A DNA stretch of 64,000 bases, from contig JBHGNT010000010.1 of NCBI GenBank assembly GCA_043228905.1, positions 21,204,001 through 21,268,000 of the forward strand, written 5' to 3'. This document shows positions 20,816 to 32,405 of the stretch, piece by piece. The notes beneath the pieces are model-generated. The model was not told the origin of the DNA, did no database searches, and saw only the letters and a list, made by a program, of their open reading frames with translations. The stretch is from Azolla caroliniana. Its lineage: Eukaryota > Polypodiophyta. How positions within the stretch are numbered: the first letter of the stretch is position 1; each line of letters opens with the position of its first letter. The translations under genes were made by a program, and so were the position numbers.

Positions 20816-21994
20816 TCACTCGTTACTCTCCGATTCTCCACCGGACCCAAACTGATCGTCGTTGTCGCTCCCGCTCGTAGGCTCCAGCTTGTCTTCGAAC
20901 CGCTTTTTGAAAGCTTTAATCCGCTTTCCGGCCACTGGCACCGCTAACCGTGTCCCATCGAGTTCCGCTAGGTGGTACGTGTCGTTGCTGTTCGCGTTCG
21001 TCACCATGTAGGGCCCGAACCATCTCCTAGCAAACTTTCGCACCGCCTTGTGCTGATTGTCGAGGTTGTCGTCGTATACCAAGATCCAGTCGCCTTCCTC
21101 GATCTTCTTTGGTCGCAACCGGTGCGTCCAGTTGAACCGGGTCTTGTTCTGCTCCCTTGCCGTTCGTAACCTTTCCTTCGCCTGTATCACGTCCTCCGGC
21201 CTCCGCTCGAGTTGCCGAATCCACGCCGCCAACAACTCCTCCCGGCTCATTTCGTCCTTCCAATCTACTGCTGCCCACGAAGAAACCGTCCGTTCCACCG
21301 GCATGATCGGCTTTTGTCCGTACATTAGATCCGCCAGCATAAACCCTGTCACCGAACTGTGCGTAGTCTGGTCTGCCCATAGCACGTAAGGAAGGAGTCG
21401 ACGCCAATTCCCGACCTGCCCACCGCATGCACGCACCAACGCCTTTACAATCGGTTTGTGCCCACGTTCCACCTTTCCGTTCGCCTCCGGATTGTACGCC
21501 GTAGTGAGGGAGAGTTTGACGCCTAGCCGGTCGAACAGTTCCTCGGCCTCCCGCGCATCCAACTCTCCCCGGTCCGCCACAATCCTCCCGACGCACCCGT
21601 ACTGACACACTACTTCTTAGATCAGGAACCGGCATACCGCCGCGGTTGTCTTGCTTTGCAGTGCACGACCTTCCACCTAGTTCGTCAAGTCTTCCCGTGC
21701 AAGCACCAGGTATCGCATCTGTCCTACCCCCATCGGCATTGTCACCAAATCCACCATCCACTTGAAATGGACCATATGCGGGTAGGTCGGGTGTAGCTCG
21801 TCCCGGTGTCGGACTACGGAGTGCACCTGACAGCTTTCGCAAGTCGTTACGAACCGATGCACGTCCTGGTATAGCCCCGGCCACCAGTACTTCTCCTTCA
21901 GCTTCTCGAACGTGGCCCACATTCCCCGGTGTCCGGCCCATGGGCTCTCGTGGAATGCAGCCAGTAGTTTCCCCTGCTCTTCTATCTTTGCCAC
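20816..21994 (-). pseudogene. Element E integrase
   Basis: Two same-domain frames on the minus strand: 21994-21677 holds the HHCC finger (HESPWAGH; CESC) and the first core D (MVDLVTM); 21610-20816 (264 aa) holds VADRGELD, then GKVERGHK with the catalytic E, and the C-terminal RWFGPY and RIKAFKK segments. They are separated by stop codons at about 21618 and 21679. All three DDE residues are present. Confidence 0.85.
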
Positions 21995-22004
21995 TACTCA
22001 GAGT

Positions 22005-22540
22005 GGGATGCCACTTCTCTTCTTTGGGTGTTTCCATATGCACCCGTCCCACAGGAAGAATCAGTACGCCTTCCTCCGTATCCAGCTTGCCTCCTCTCTC
22101 GCCCATGCTGTGTCCGGCGTCATCGTCCGTAGGAACCTCCCGATTTGGAGTCACTCCCCGTCGTACCTGCTTTCGTCAAATTCGTAAGCGCCGGAGTGTT
22201 CCCTTTCCTTCTTGTTGTTACGTTAGTCGACCCGAAGAAGTCCTCTCCGACTTCTTCGTCTTCCGAAACCATGTCGTCTTCGTCGTTGAACCTTGCCCTC
22301 GAAAGCATGTCGGCCATGGCGTTGTCCTTTCCGGAGATATGCCGTATCTCCGGGTTTAGGGACTTAATGTACGCTATCCACCGGAGCATTGCTACGTCCA
22401 GCATCGCGCATCCAGAAACCATGACGAGTATTGGCAGGCAATTCGTCTCGATAATCACCTCCATCCCGATCAGATAATCCTTGTCAACCTTGACCGCCGA
22501 AACGACACCCCAAAGTTCGCGCTTAACTTGGGCGTACCCT
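22005..22540 (-). pseudogene. Element E RNase H C-terminal part and linker
   Basis: The minus frame 22464-22120 begins within RNase H (VIIETNCLPIL, where other copies have ETDCLP, so the catalytic D is N here) and contains SGKDNAMADMLSRA. A frameshift near 22150 passes the linker to another frame up to 21995. Inactivated by several small changes. Confidence 0.78.
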
Positions 22541-24300
22541 CACTGCCGCTCGCTCAATACCTTCGTCCCGAACCGGATCGGGAATCGTACGCCGCCCTTG
22601 TCCTCCTGACTGATTACCCACTCGATCCCGGTCGGGCTGGTGTCCACCGTTACGCAGATGGGAACATCCTTGCCGTAAACCGCTTTATGGAGAGCCAGCG
22701 CTGCCGTAAGCGCCTCCTTTAGTCTCCGAACCGACTCCATGTGCTCCGTCCTCCACTCAAAGCTACACCCCTTTTTCAATAGTCTGTAGAGGGGTTCCGC
22801 AACATGTGCATAGTGCGGGATCCAAATGTGGTAGAACGCGCATGCCCCCAAGAATCTGCGGACCTCCGTGACCGACCCGCAAACGTTCCTCATCGCGGAG
22901 ATGGCCTCTACCTTTGCCGGAGACGGTTTTCTACCGTAAGGCCCGCACAGGTGTCTGACCACCAAGATTTCCGACTGTCCGAAGGCCGACTTTTCCCCGG
23001 AGAAGGTGAGCCTTGCGCGCTCTAGTCTCTGCAGCACCTTCTCGCAGTCATCGATGTGGGACGCCACGAAAATTCGACATCCGTCCGGCCCGATTGCCTC
23101 GTCCCTTTTCTCCACCGGGCGTCCCTTGATAGGGATGTCGTCTAAGAAATGCATGGTGATGTCCGGGATACAATCCTTGAGCACTTTGTTCATCGCGTTC
23201 ACCATGTGAGCCACTGAGTTCGTCCCTCCTTGTGGCAGGGTACACATCTGCACTAGGCCGAGAGGAGTCCGCATCGTCGTAATGTCTCTGCTCTCCACGG
23301 CTAGTTGGAACTGATCGTACCCCGAGTACAGATCACCGACAGAATAGATCGACCTTCCATCGAAGGCCTCCGCGAACTCGTCTATAGTCGGTCTTATCCC
23401 TGCATTACAGATGGTCACTTGTTGACCGGTTGTAGGTCCTGGATGAAGCGCAGCGTGCCGTTCTTCTTTGGCACCATAAACCACCGATTCGAATACGAGG
23501 CACTCGACGGTTCGAGGATGCCCATCTCCACCTTTTGCTTTAGGAGCTCCATCAACTTCGGGATGTGAGCTCTTGGCACTGGAATCGGCTTGAGATTCCA
23601 CGGTACATGCGGTACCGTGAAGATCACCATCGGTTCGACAACTGTCAGGTCTACGCACCCGATCTCCTCCGGTGAGAATGTGAAAGCCTTCCCGTGCCTT
23701 CCGAGCATTCTCCGAAACTGGTCCTCCTCCGCTGGCAGAAGGAAGCCGCCCCCACCGACCTTGAGCTCCCCATAGCGTTATGTCGGTGAACCGGTGCCCT
23801 ATGCCAACCGGATTCTGTAAACTTGGGTCCGACGCGACCCCTTTTATCCGCTCCTCGCTTCCCTCCGGCAAGGGTGCCGAGACTGGCCTCACCTTCCAGT
23901 CCACAGTCTTGTATATCGTATCCACGCGAGCCGTCTGATCCGACCCGATCCTTTCCCCGAAGTCCGCGATGACTTCGTACAATCCCATCAATCCTACCAG
24001 AACGGTCCAGTCTTCTCTAAGGTCTTCATCGATCACCTTTCGTAGTTCGCCCAAGGTGTCATCAAAAGAGACCACCTCCACGGCGCCGCTGATGTCTTTG
24101 TCGGGGAAGAGGACTCCGCATCCCTTGAGCCGCTCCTCCGCTCGCTTCCTCTCCCGGCTGCTAACGCCGGTTATAGTACAACCTCCGTTGTCGGAGAACC
24201 AAAACTTCCTACCCATGGTACAAGTCTTCTTCCGTACTGTACATTTGTGGGGTTGTTCCCGGGAGTCTGGACTATCGCGGCCCCACGCCTTGATAGCCAT
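22541..24300 (-). pseudogene. Element E RT and RNase H start (pol)
   Basis: A single 586-aa minus-strand frame. Its N-terminal 190 residues (SFDDTLGELRKV, LPEGSEE) are a conserved linker also found in F. In the middle (about 23730-23410) the frame is not the RT frame: real RT residues (PVPRAHIPKLMELL, GILEPSS) are in a different frame at 23708-23415. The RT frame is then regained (DLYSGYDQFQLA; HFLDDIPIKG; RNase H start VTVDTSPTGIEW). Two frameshifts therefore compensate, leaving an open frame with a nonsense middle. Confidence 0.82.
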
Positions 24301-24395
24301 CTCTAAAAATCCCCTCGGGTTTCGCTACCGAGGGCCTCGCGGTTACGCTCGTGGTTTGGTCTCACTGTTAGGAACTGGACCGAGTGGCGCTCGTC

Positions 24396-25133
24396 CTAGC
24401 TTTTGACTCTTGCATAGGCTGAACCATTGTCCAGCACCTTGGTCTCCATCCGTGCCGCCGTGATATATGGCTCTCCTAGTATAACCGGATGCGAGGACGT
24501 CTCCTGCACGAAGAAGTGCTGGTCAATCTCGACATCGTCGATTTTCACCAGTACATTCGGACAGGCCACATGTAGTTCTTCCGTGGCGCGCGTCATTGCC
24601 CGTATCTTCCAGCCATGCTTGGTGTTGATCGGCCATTTACCCTTCTTGTAGAAATCCACAGACATTAGGTTGATTTCGGATCCATGGTCTACCAACGCCA
24701 TCACCGGTTCCAAAACGTTGCTGATCCGTACAGGGGTTTCTGTAGTTGCCCTGGCCCAATGCGGCTTCGTGTAGTGGCTTCCCGCCAGCTCATCTTCCAG
24801 GTGCGTGGTCCGCACTTCCACCGGCTTCTCTGGTTCTGCCTCCGTCGAGAGCCTCTTCCGCTTCACCAAGTCTACGATAGAGTCATGGAACTTCCTCTTG
24901 GCGATTCCCAGCACCTCCCGCAACGACAGCTCCACTTTATTGTCGAGGATTTGCTCTTCAAGGACCTTCCGTAGGTCCGTTGCTCTCTCGATTTCGGTGC
25001 TCAACCGAAACCCCGCCTGCTTCTTCCCATCCGGCACGCCTGGGTTGCCGGCACCGGTCGGTTTCGGCTCGAACCGGGTCTCATACCTCGGGGGCCCAAC
25101 CCCTCCAGCCTTTCCTGCCCATTTGTCCTCCAC
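24396..25133 (-). CDS. Element E protease region
   Basis: 245 aa, minus strand, in frame with gag upstream but separated by one TAG (25149-25151). The likely active site is LVDHGSEINLMS, where aspartic proteases normally have D-T/S-G; F has the same residues. A conserved tail follows (HFFVQETSSHPVILGEPYITAARMET). The protease would process the polyprotein. The region itself is undamaged. Confidence 0.75.
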   Translation of the reverse strand: MEDKWAGKAGGVGPPRYETRFEPKPTGAGNPGVPDGKKQAGFRLSTEIERATDLRKVLEEQILDNKVELSLREVLGIAKRKFHDSIVDLVKRKRLSTEAEPEKPVEVRTTHLEDELAGSHYTKPHWARATTETPVRISNVLEPVMALVDHGSEINLMSVDFYKKGKWPINTKHGWKIRAMTRATEELHVACPNVLVKIDDVEIDQHFFVQETSSHPVILGEPYITAARMETKVLDNGSAYARVKS

Positions 25134-25148
25134 CAGAACCTCGTAGTT

Positions 25149-26110
25149 CTAGCAAGTGGCTTCTACGAAGCCCGTTTTCTCTTCCACCAGATCGTCCCAA
25201 CCGGTGACCTCCTGGACCTGCTGTTCCGCGCGGTCCGCCTCTTCCTTCCTCAGCCGAACTCCGGAGAGGCCTTCTAGCACTAGCGGCCAGAATCCGGAGT
25301 CCTTCACCTTCCGGGTCTCATCACCCCCGACCCGAATTCCCGTCGACACTGAGTAGTTAACGACTTCGACGTGCCGTGCCGCAGCCTCTTCCATCAACCT
25401 CTTCATTCCGTCGCGCCTCGCATTCAGTTCCAGGGCTCTCCGGGTCTCGCTCGCGTGCACCCGCCCGTTCCAGAGGTACACCACGTTGGTCCTGAGCGCG
25501 TCGGCGAAATCCGCGCAGTCCTTCCGAATGTGACCGATCGCGTCACACCACATGCACCGCTGCCTAGCCGGCGGCCTCCGATTGCGAGGTTGTTCACCAC
25601 TGTCTCTTTGGGTCTGTGCGATCTGTAGGTCGCGCACCATCTGTGTTAGCTCCTCCAGAGCCGCTCCTCCGGATGGGCCTCTGACCACGTCGTTCGATGC
25701 CGACCCCGACTCCGGCCAGATTCGCGTATCTTCCTTCCTCCCAGCCGGCACCGAAACCGGCTCGTCGAGCCTCCTCCCCGGGACCGGCCCCGACCCCAAC
25801 GTGCTTTCGTCGCTCCAATCGCGTCGTTTGTCGAAATGGCTGCAGACCCGTTTTACCACAGCCCAGTCCGTCGTGAGCCCTTCGTCCGTTTCCAATAGGG
25901 GCCCCACCTTTTGCCTGTCGAGCGCATCCACCGACTTGACAAACAGCAGTACTCGACTTGTTTCGAGCATTGTCCGGTCCAACGTCGACATCCGCGCGAA
26001 CTGTTTTTCGAACTCCAGGAGGAGCACCGACGTGTTCCTCCCTTTTCTGAGGCTTTCCACCCACGCCATGAAGTCCCGCCTCGATAGCCGAAGCGAGTCG
26101 TCAAACCCGT
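25149..26110 (-). pseudogene. Element E gag C-terminal part
   Basis: Read on the minus strand, gag resumes at DDSLRLSRRDF right after nested F and runs through LLFVKSVD and the zinc knuckle CMWCDAIGHIRKDC (about 25561-25520) to the TAG that precedes the protease. It matches gag of A and F residue for residue in long stretches. The only damage is insertion of F and the terminal TAG. Frame sequence right of 26110 is LTR and not gag. Confidence 0.85.
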
Positions 26111-26737
26111 TGTCGTGAAGAAAACCGTCCACAAGCGGAATCGGTGCACCGGAGCGTAGGAACCGGCTCTTCATACACGTACGCCTTATGTTGTACATAG
26201 AAGATCCTAGGTAGGTAGATTCGGTAGGTAGGAAGTTAATGGGAAACGGCTCCTTCCTTGCCTATAAAAGGAGGGAGACGAGGAGGGGAGAGGGGATCGC
26301 AGAATCAGAGAGGACGAAGTGTTGTCGGGTTGTCGGCCGAAGGCTTCTCTCTCTTCCAAACTCCATAGCTTCTTTGTGTGCAGGTTTCGGGAGGCTCGCG
26401 CTGCTCTGAGGAATGCCCGAGTGCTTCCGGCAGCACCTCCAACCTACTCCTTTCTTTCTATGCGTTTACGAATAGGCATCGGCATCTGTTCGCCGGCCTG
26501 TTCGGTTGTAACCGCCTTCGTGCTTCATGTTGTTTGTCTCTGTTAATATATACATACATACCTTCGTGTCTCTCTGTGTTGGTTTCCCGCTCGCGTCTTC
26601 GTGTCGAAGGGCCGTGTCCCTGTGGATCTACGCTCGCACCTAGTGGGTCTCTTCCCTTCTCCTTTCTCTCTTGTTATTCGGTACAAGACCCCCGAGGTCC
26701 CGCCTCATTCCACGCATCCGCGGGGAATACCTCGACA
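26111..26737 (+). repeat. 5' LTR of element F
   Basis: TGTCGTG to CTCGACA. CCTATAAAAGGAGGG near 26261; signature GACCCCCGAGGTCCCGCC at 26687-26704; followed by TCTTGGTGAACCCGACGTG. Confidence 0.93.
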
Positions 26738-26740
26738 TCT

Positions 26741-26760
26741 TGGTGAACCCGACGTGAAGG
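26741..26760 (+). other. Primer binding site candidate of element F
   Basis: TTGGTGAACCCGACGTGAAG, identical to the site in A and, reversed, in E. Confidence 0.7.
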
Positions 26761-26780
26761 AGGTGGCAGAAGAGCAGAAA

Positions 26781-28133
26781 ATGAGGGGGTCGGATCTTGC
26801 AGAGGCCATGGCTTCGGCCGTGGATCAGATATTGAGCACACGCGAGGGCACCGGCGCCCTCGACAGAGCCATTGAGGCGGTTGTCGGTACGATCGGCCGG
26901 TTCAGCGAAAAGGATGCTACGAAGTATTTGGCGTCCTATGGGGCAGAAATGCTGATGTGGGACATTCCGGAAGAGAGGCGTCTTGCCGGGTTCCCCCGAG
27001 TGGCGATGCCGAGCATCCATGCGGAGGTGCTCGAGGTACGGGCGGAGAGCCGTACCTGGGAGGAGTTCGAAGGCCAACTCCTAGACAAATACAGGCTGGA
27101 CGACGCGCTCCGGCTTTCGAAACAGGACTTCATGGAATGGGTGGAGTCCCCCGGCAAGGGAAGAAACACGCCAGCACTCCTCCGGGAGTTTGAAGAACGC
27201 TTTGCGCGCCTTTTGGCGCTTGACCGAACCGTTCTGGATACGAGCCGGGTCCTACTGTTCGTCAAGTCGGTGGACGAGCGGGACCGGGATCAAGTCGGCT
27301 CCTTGCTAGAAACCGAACACGGGCTGACGACCGACTCGACGGCGGTTAAGAGAGTCTGTGGCCGTTTCGACAAACGGCGACAATGGGCTAACAACGGGGC
27401 GACCGGAGCGGGCTCTGTCACAGCAAGGAGGCTTGAACCAGCACCACAAGGGCGAAGGGCAGAGACTCGGGAGTGGCTCGAAACCGGTTCGGCTTCGACC
27501 GGCATGGTCAATGACTCGTCCGGAGGAGCAGCGCTGGAGGAGTTGACGCGGGCGATAAAGGATCTCCAGATCGCCTAGACTCGAAGGGAAGGCGGCGAAC
27601 CGGCTCATGACCGACGGCCGGCAGTAGGGAACAGATGCATGTGGTGCGACGAGGTCGACCACATTCGGAAGGACTGCGGCGATTTCGCAGAGGCGTTGAG
27701 GAACCGGGTGGTGTACCTGTGGGAAGTCCAGGTGCATGCCGGCGATACCAGAAGGGCCCTAAACCGGAACGACGGGCGAGGAGGTATGAAGAGACTAATG
27801 GAAGAGGCAGCGGCCCGACACGTGGAGGCCATCCACTACTCGGCGTCGGCCGGTATTCGGGTCGGGGGCAGCGAGGCCCGAAAGGAGAGCAAAGACGGAT
27901 TCTGGTCGGCAATGTTGGAAGGCCTCGCCGGCGCACGGCTGAGGGAAGATGAAGCGGACCGCGCTGAGAAACGGGTCCGGGAAATAACCGGGTGGAGCGA
28001 CCCGGTCGAGGAGAAGACGGGCTTCGTAGAAGCCGCCTGCCGGAACTACGAGGCTCTGGTGGAAGACAAACGAGTGGGGAAAGCCGGAGCGGCCGAGCCC
28101 TCACAACGATACGAGACCCAACTCGGGCAATGA
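26781..28133 (+). pseudogene. Element F gag
   Basis: Starts at ATG 26781 (MRGSDLAEAM). The capsid domain is as in A; TAG at 27576-27578 interrupts where A has CAC; the same frame then continues through the zinc knuckle CMWCDEVDHIRKDC (G of GHI replaced by D) to a TGA at 28131. In E the corresponding frame passes on into protease with one stop at a different place, so gag and protease are probably one polyprotein in intact copies. Confidence 0.85.
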
Positions 28134-28868
28134 CGGAACGATGCCGGTGGGTCTAGCGCGCAAGATAACCCCAGGAAGGGCGGATACCGACTGGGGACGG
28201 AAATAGAAAGGACCACGGACCTACGAAAGGTCCTAGAAGAGCGGATCCTCGACAGCAAAGTGGAGCTGTCATTGCGGGAGGTGCTAGGGATCACTAAGAA
28301 GGAGTTCCACGACTCCATTGTGGACTTGGTGAAGCGGAAGAGACTGTCGACGGAGACGGAACCGGAGAAGCCGATGGAGGTACGGACGACGCACATCGAC
28401 GACTCGGCGCTGGCAGATGAGTGGGCGGAGAGCCACTATTCGAGGCCACACTGGGCCCGAGCAACCACGGAGACCCCGGTAAAGATCGGAGATGTTCAGG
28501 AACCGGTGGTGGCATTGGTGGACCACGGTTCGGAAATAAACCTGATGTCCATGGACTTCTATAAGAAGGGAAAGTGGCCGATCAACACCAAGCACGGGTG
28601 GAAGATACGGGCGGCGACGCGCGCCACCGAGGAACTGCACGGGGCCTGCCCGAACGTGCGAATCAAGATCGGCGACGTCGAGATTGACCAGCACTTCTTC
28701 GTACAGGAGACGTCCTCGCACCCGGTCATATTAGGGGAACCATACATCACGGCGGCGCGGATGGAGACGAAGGTGCTAGACAACGGTTCGGTCCAATTTC
28801 TGACGGTGCGACCAAACCACGAGCGGAACCGCGAATCCCTCGGTGGCGAGAACCGGGAGGACTTTTAG
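28134..28868 (+). CDS. Element F protease region
   Basis: Open in the gag frame after the TGA at 28131. It contains a charged N-terminal part (LSLREVLGITKKEFHDSIVDLVKRKRL), the probable active site ALVDHGSEINLMS (about 28513-28551), then HFFVQETSSHPVILGEPYITAARM. The DHG triplet in place of DTG or DSG is shared with E. About 245 aa, ending TAG 28866. Confidence 0.75.
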   Translation, partial: RNDAGGSSAQDNPRKGGYRLGTEIERTTDLRKVLEERILDSKVELSLREVLGITKKEFHDSIVDLVKRKRLSTETEPEKPMEVRTTHIDDSALADEWAESHYSRPHWARATTETPVKIGDVQEPVVALVDHGSEINLMSMDFYKKGKWPINTKHGWKIRAATRATEELHGACPNVRIKIGDVEIDQHFFVQETSSHPVILGEPYITAARMETKVLDNGSVQFLTVRPNHERNRESLGGENREDF

Positions 28869-29330
28869 AGAGGGCTGCCAAGGCGTGGGGCCGAGACAGT
28901 CCGGACACTCGGGAAAGACCCCACAGCTGTACGATAGAACCGAAATCGAAGAAACCCTGTACGATAGGTAGGAAATTTTCTCCAACGACGGAGGGTGTGT
29001 GATGGTCGGCATTGTTGGCCGAGAAAAGGCAAGGGCGGAGGAGCGACTTCGAGCGTGCGGAGTTCTTGGCCCGGACGAGGAAATCAGCGGAGCCGTGGAG
29101 GCGGTCTCCTTCGACGACACCTTGGGAATGCTGAGAGAGGTAGCCGGAGAAGACCTTAACGAAGACCGGACGATACCGGTATGTTCCGAAGAGATGTACG
29201 AAGTCATCGCGAACTTCAGTCAGGGGCTCGGGTCGGATCGGACGGCCCGGATTAGCACGAAGTACAAGACGGTGGACCGGAAGGTAAGGCCAGTCGCGGC
29301 ACCCTTACCGGAGGGCAGCGAGTCCTGAAT
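28869..29330 (+). pseudogene. Element F linker between protease and RT
   Basis: The frame 28999-29328 has SFDDTLGMLREVAGEDL and APLPEGSES, matching the N-terminus of the E pol frame. The stop at 29326-29328 (TGA) and a following shift separate it from RT. It has no recognised domain; it is conserved between E and F, so it probably belongs to the polyprotein. Confidence 0.65.
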
Positions 29331-30693
29331 CAGAGGGGTTGCGTCGGACCCCAGTTTACGAGATCCGGTCTGCATAGGACACACCTTCACCGACGGGACG
29401 CTCCGGGAGCTCAAAATCGGTGGGGGCGGGTTCCTACTGCCGGCGGAGGAAGACCGGTTTCAGAGAATGCTCGGGAGGCACGGGAGGCACGGGAAAGCCT
29501 TCGCATTCTCACCGGAAGAGATCGGGTGCGTAGACCCGACAATCGTGGAGCCGATGGTGATATTCACGGTACCGCATGTGCCGTGGAATCTCAAGCCGAT
29601 TCCAGTACCGAGAGCTCACATCCCGAAGTTGATGGAGCTATTGAGGCAGAAAGTCGATATGGGCATTCTCGAACCGTCGAGTGCCCCATACTCGAACCGA
29701 TAGTTTACCGTACCAAAGAAAAACGGAACATTGCGCTTCATTCAAGACCTGCAGCCGGTCAACAGAGTGACCATTCGGAACGCAGGAATCGGACCGACCA
29801 TAGACGAGTTCGCGGAGGCCTTCGCCGGAAGGTCGATTTACTCGGTCGGTGATCTGTACTCGGGGTACGACCAGTTCCAGCTAGCTGTGGAGAACAGAGA
29901 CATTACGACGATGCGAACTCCCCTCGGCCTAGTGCGAATGTGTACACTGCCACAAGGAGGAACCAACTCGGTGGCCCACATGGTGAATACAATGAACAAG
30001 GTACTGAGGGATTGCATCCCGGACATCACCATGCCATTTCTAGACGACATCCCGATCAAGGGGTGCCCGGTGGAAGAGAAGGACGAGACACTCAGGCCGG
30101 ACGGATGTCGGCGATTCGTGGCAACACACATCGACGACTGCGAGAAGGTGCTACAAAGGCTAGAGGATGCGAGGCTCACCTTCTCCGGGGAGAAATCGGC
30201 CTTCGGGAAATCAGAGATCCTGGTTGTCGGACACCTATGTGGACCATATGGCCGGAAGCCGTCTCCGGCAAAGGTAGAAGCCATCTCCGCGATGAAGACC
30301 GACTGTAGCTCGGTTACGGAAGTTCGGAGGTTCCTGGGGGCGTGCACATTCTACCACATATGGATCCCGCATTACGCCCACGTTGCGGAGCCGCTATACG
30401 GGTTGCTGAAGAAAGGGCGAAAATTCGAGTGGCGAGACGAGCACACGGAGTCGGTCCGGAAGCTGAAGGAAGCTCTTGCGGCAGCACCGGCGCTCCGGAA
30501 GGCTGTCTACGGGAAGGGTACCCCGGTATACATAACGGTGGATACGAGTCCGACCGGGATCGGATGGGTCGTCAACCAAGAAGACGAGGACGGCATTCGG
30601 TTCCCGATCCGATTCGGCGCGAAGGTCCTCAGTGAGCGACAGCGAGGGTACGCCCAGGTTAAACGCGAACTCTGGGTATCGTTTCGGCAGTAA
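29331..30693 (+). pseudogene. Element F RT and RNase H first half
   Basis: The frame from 29467 has a 9-base tandem duplication (GRHGRHGK; B has GRHGK), then PVPRAHIPKLMELL. TAG at 29701-29703 replaces the TGG of copy B. It continues with LQPVNRVTIRNAG, DLYSGYDQFQLA (first catalytic D), PFLDDIPIKG (second catalytic pair, near 30037), RT thumb, and RNase H (VTVDTSPTGIGW). At about 30675 one G of a run is missing (CTCTGGGTATCG versus CTCTGGGGTATCG in A), which shifts the frame to a stop at 30693. Confidence 0.87.
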
Positions 30694-32296
30694 AGGTCAA
30701 CAAAGACTACCTGATCGGGACAGAAGTGATTATCGAGACGGATTGCCTACCAATTCTTGGCATGGTTTCCGGATGCGCGACACCGGACCTGGTGATGCTC
30801 AGGTGGATAGCGTACATCAAGTCCCTGGACCCGGAAATACGACACATTTCCGGAAAGGACAACGCCATCGCCGACATGCTTTCGAGGGCGAGGTTTGATG
30901 ACGAGGGCAGCATGGTTTTGGAGGACGAAGAAGTCGGCGTGGACTTCTTCGAGGCAGCGTACGTGACGACCGATGGGACGAGCACTCCGGCGCTTAACGG
31001 CTTCGACGAGAGCAAGTACGACGGCGAGTGGCTGCAGATCGGTGGTTTCTTAAGGACCATGACGCCGGATGCGTCATGGACAAGGGACGAGACCAACCGG
31101 ATCCGGAAGAAAGCATACTGATTCTTTCTCCGGGACGGATACTTATGGAAGCACCCAAAGAAGAGGAACGGCGTCCCGCTCCGGGTGGTGGCAATGAAGG
31201 AAGAACAGGAGGAGCTGCTGACGGCCTACCACGACAGCCCTTGGGCTGGACACCGTGGAACGTGGGCCACGTTCGAGAAGATAAAGGGGAAGAACTGGTG
31301 GCCGGGACTGTACCGGGACGTGCATCGGTTCGTGACAACTTGCGAGAGCTGTCAGATGCACTCCGTAGTCCGACATCAGGACGAGCTTCACCCTACGTAC
31401 CCTCCGACCATCCACTTCAAATGGATGGTAGACCTGGTGACGATGTCGATGGGAGTAGGACAGATGCGGTATCTGGTCCTGGCTCGGGAAGAACTGACGA
31501 ACCAGGTAGAAGGCCGAGCCCTTCAGAACAAAACGACCGCGGCCGTATGTCGGTTCCTGATTGAGGACGTGATATGCCGGTACGGGTGCGTCGGGAAGAT
31601 CGTGGCTGATCGCGGGGAGTTGGACGCCGAAGAGGCGAGGAGCTGTTCGACCGGCTAGGGGTCAAGCTCTCGCTTACCATTGCGTACAATCCGGAGGCGA
31701 ATGGGAAGGTGGAGCGCGGACACGGACCGATCGTCAAGGCGTTAGTTCGGGCATGCGGAGGTCAAGTCGGGAACTGGCCGCGGCTGCTGCCTTACGCGTT
31801 GTGGGCGGACTGAACTACGCATAGTTCGGTAACCGGATTCATGCCGGCAGAGCTCATGTTTGGGCAGAATCCGGTCATGCCAATGGAACGTACGATCTCC
31901 TCGTGGGCAACCGTGGACTGGAGAGACGAGATGAGCCGGGAGGAACTGTTGGCGGCGCGCATATGATAGCTCGAGCGAAGACCGGAGGACGTGGAGCAGG
32001 CTGCGGGAAAGCTTCGGGTAGCAAGGACGAGGAACAAAGCCCGGTTCGACCGGACGCACCGGCTCCGACCAAAGAAGATCGAGGAAGGCGACTGGGTGCT
32101 AGTCTACGACAGCAGCCTCGACAACCAGCACCGAGCGACACGGAAGTTCGCAAGAAGGTGGTTCGGGCCTTACGTGGTACAAAGCGCCAACGACAACGGG
32201 ACGTACCATCTGGCGGACCTCAACGGCACGAGAATGGCAATACCGGTAGCTGGGAAGCGGATCAAAGCGTTCAAGAAGCGTCACGATGACGAATGA
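30694..32296 (+). pseudogene. Element F RNase H second half and integrase
   Basis: The frame 30726-31658 carries IIETDCLPIL, SGKDNAIADMLSRA, the HHCC finger and the integrase core (MVDLVTMSMG, then VADRGELD), with TGA at 31119 (CGA in A). A 1-base deletion near 31637 shifts the frame; TGA codons at 31811 and 31966 are again CGA in relatives. The final frame 31991-32296 holds the basic C-terminus and ends early because about 30 bases before the stop are deleted relative to A. The catalytic E is in GKVERGHG near 31705. Confidence 0.85.
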
Positions 32297-32405
32297 TCCG
32301 AAACCGAGGAAGAACCGACGGGCGGGGAATGAAGGCTGGACCGGTTTTCTCCGTCCCAACTCAATTTGGCGCATGTCAGTGGATGCGCGGTTAGGTGGGG
32401 GCGGA

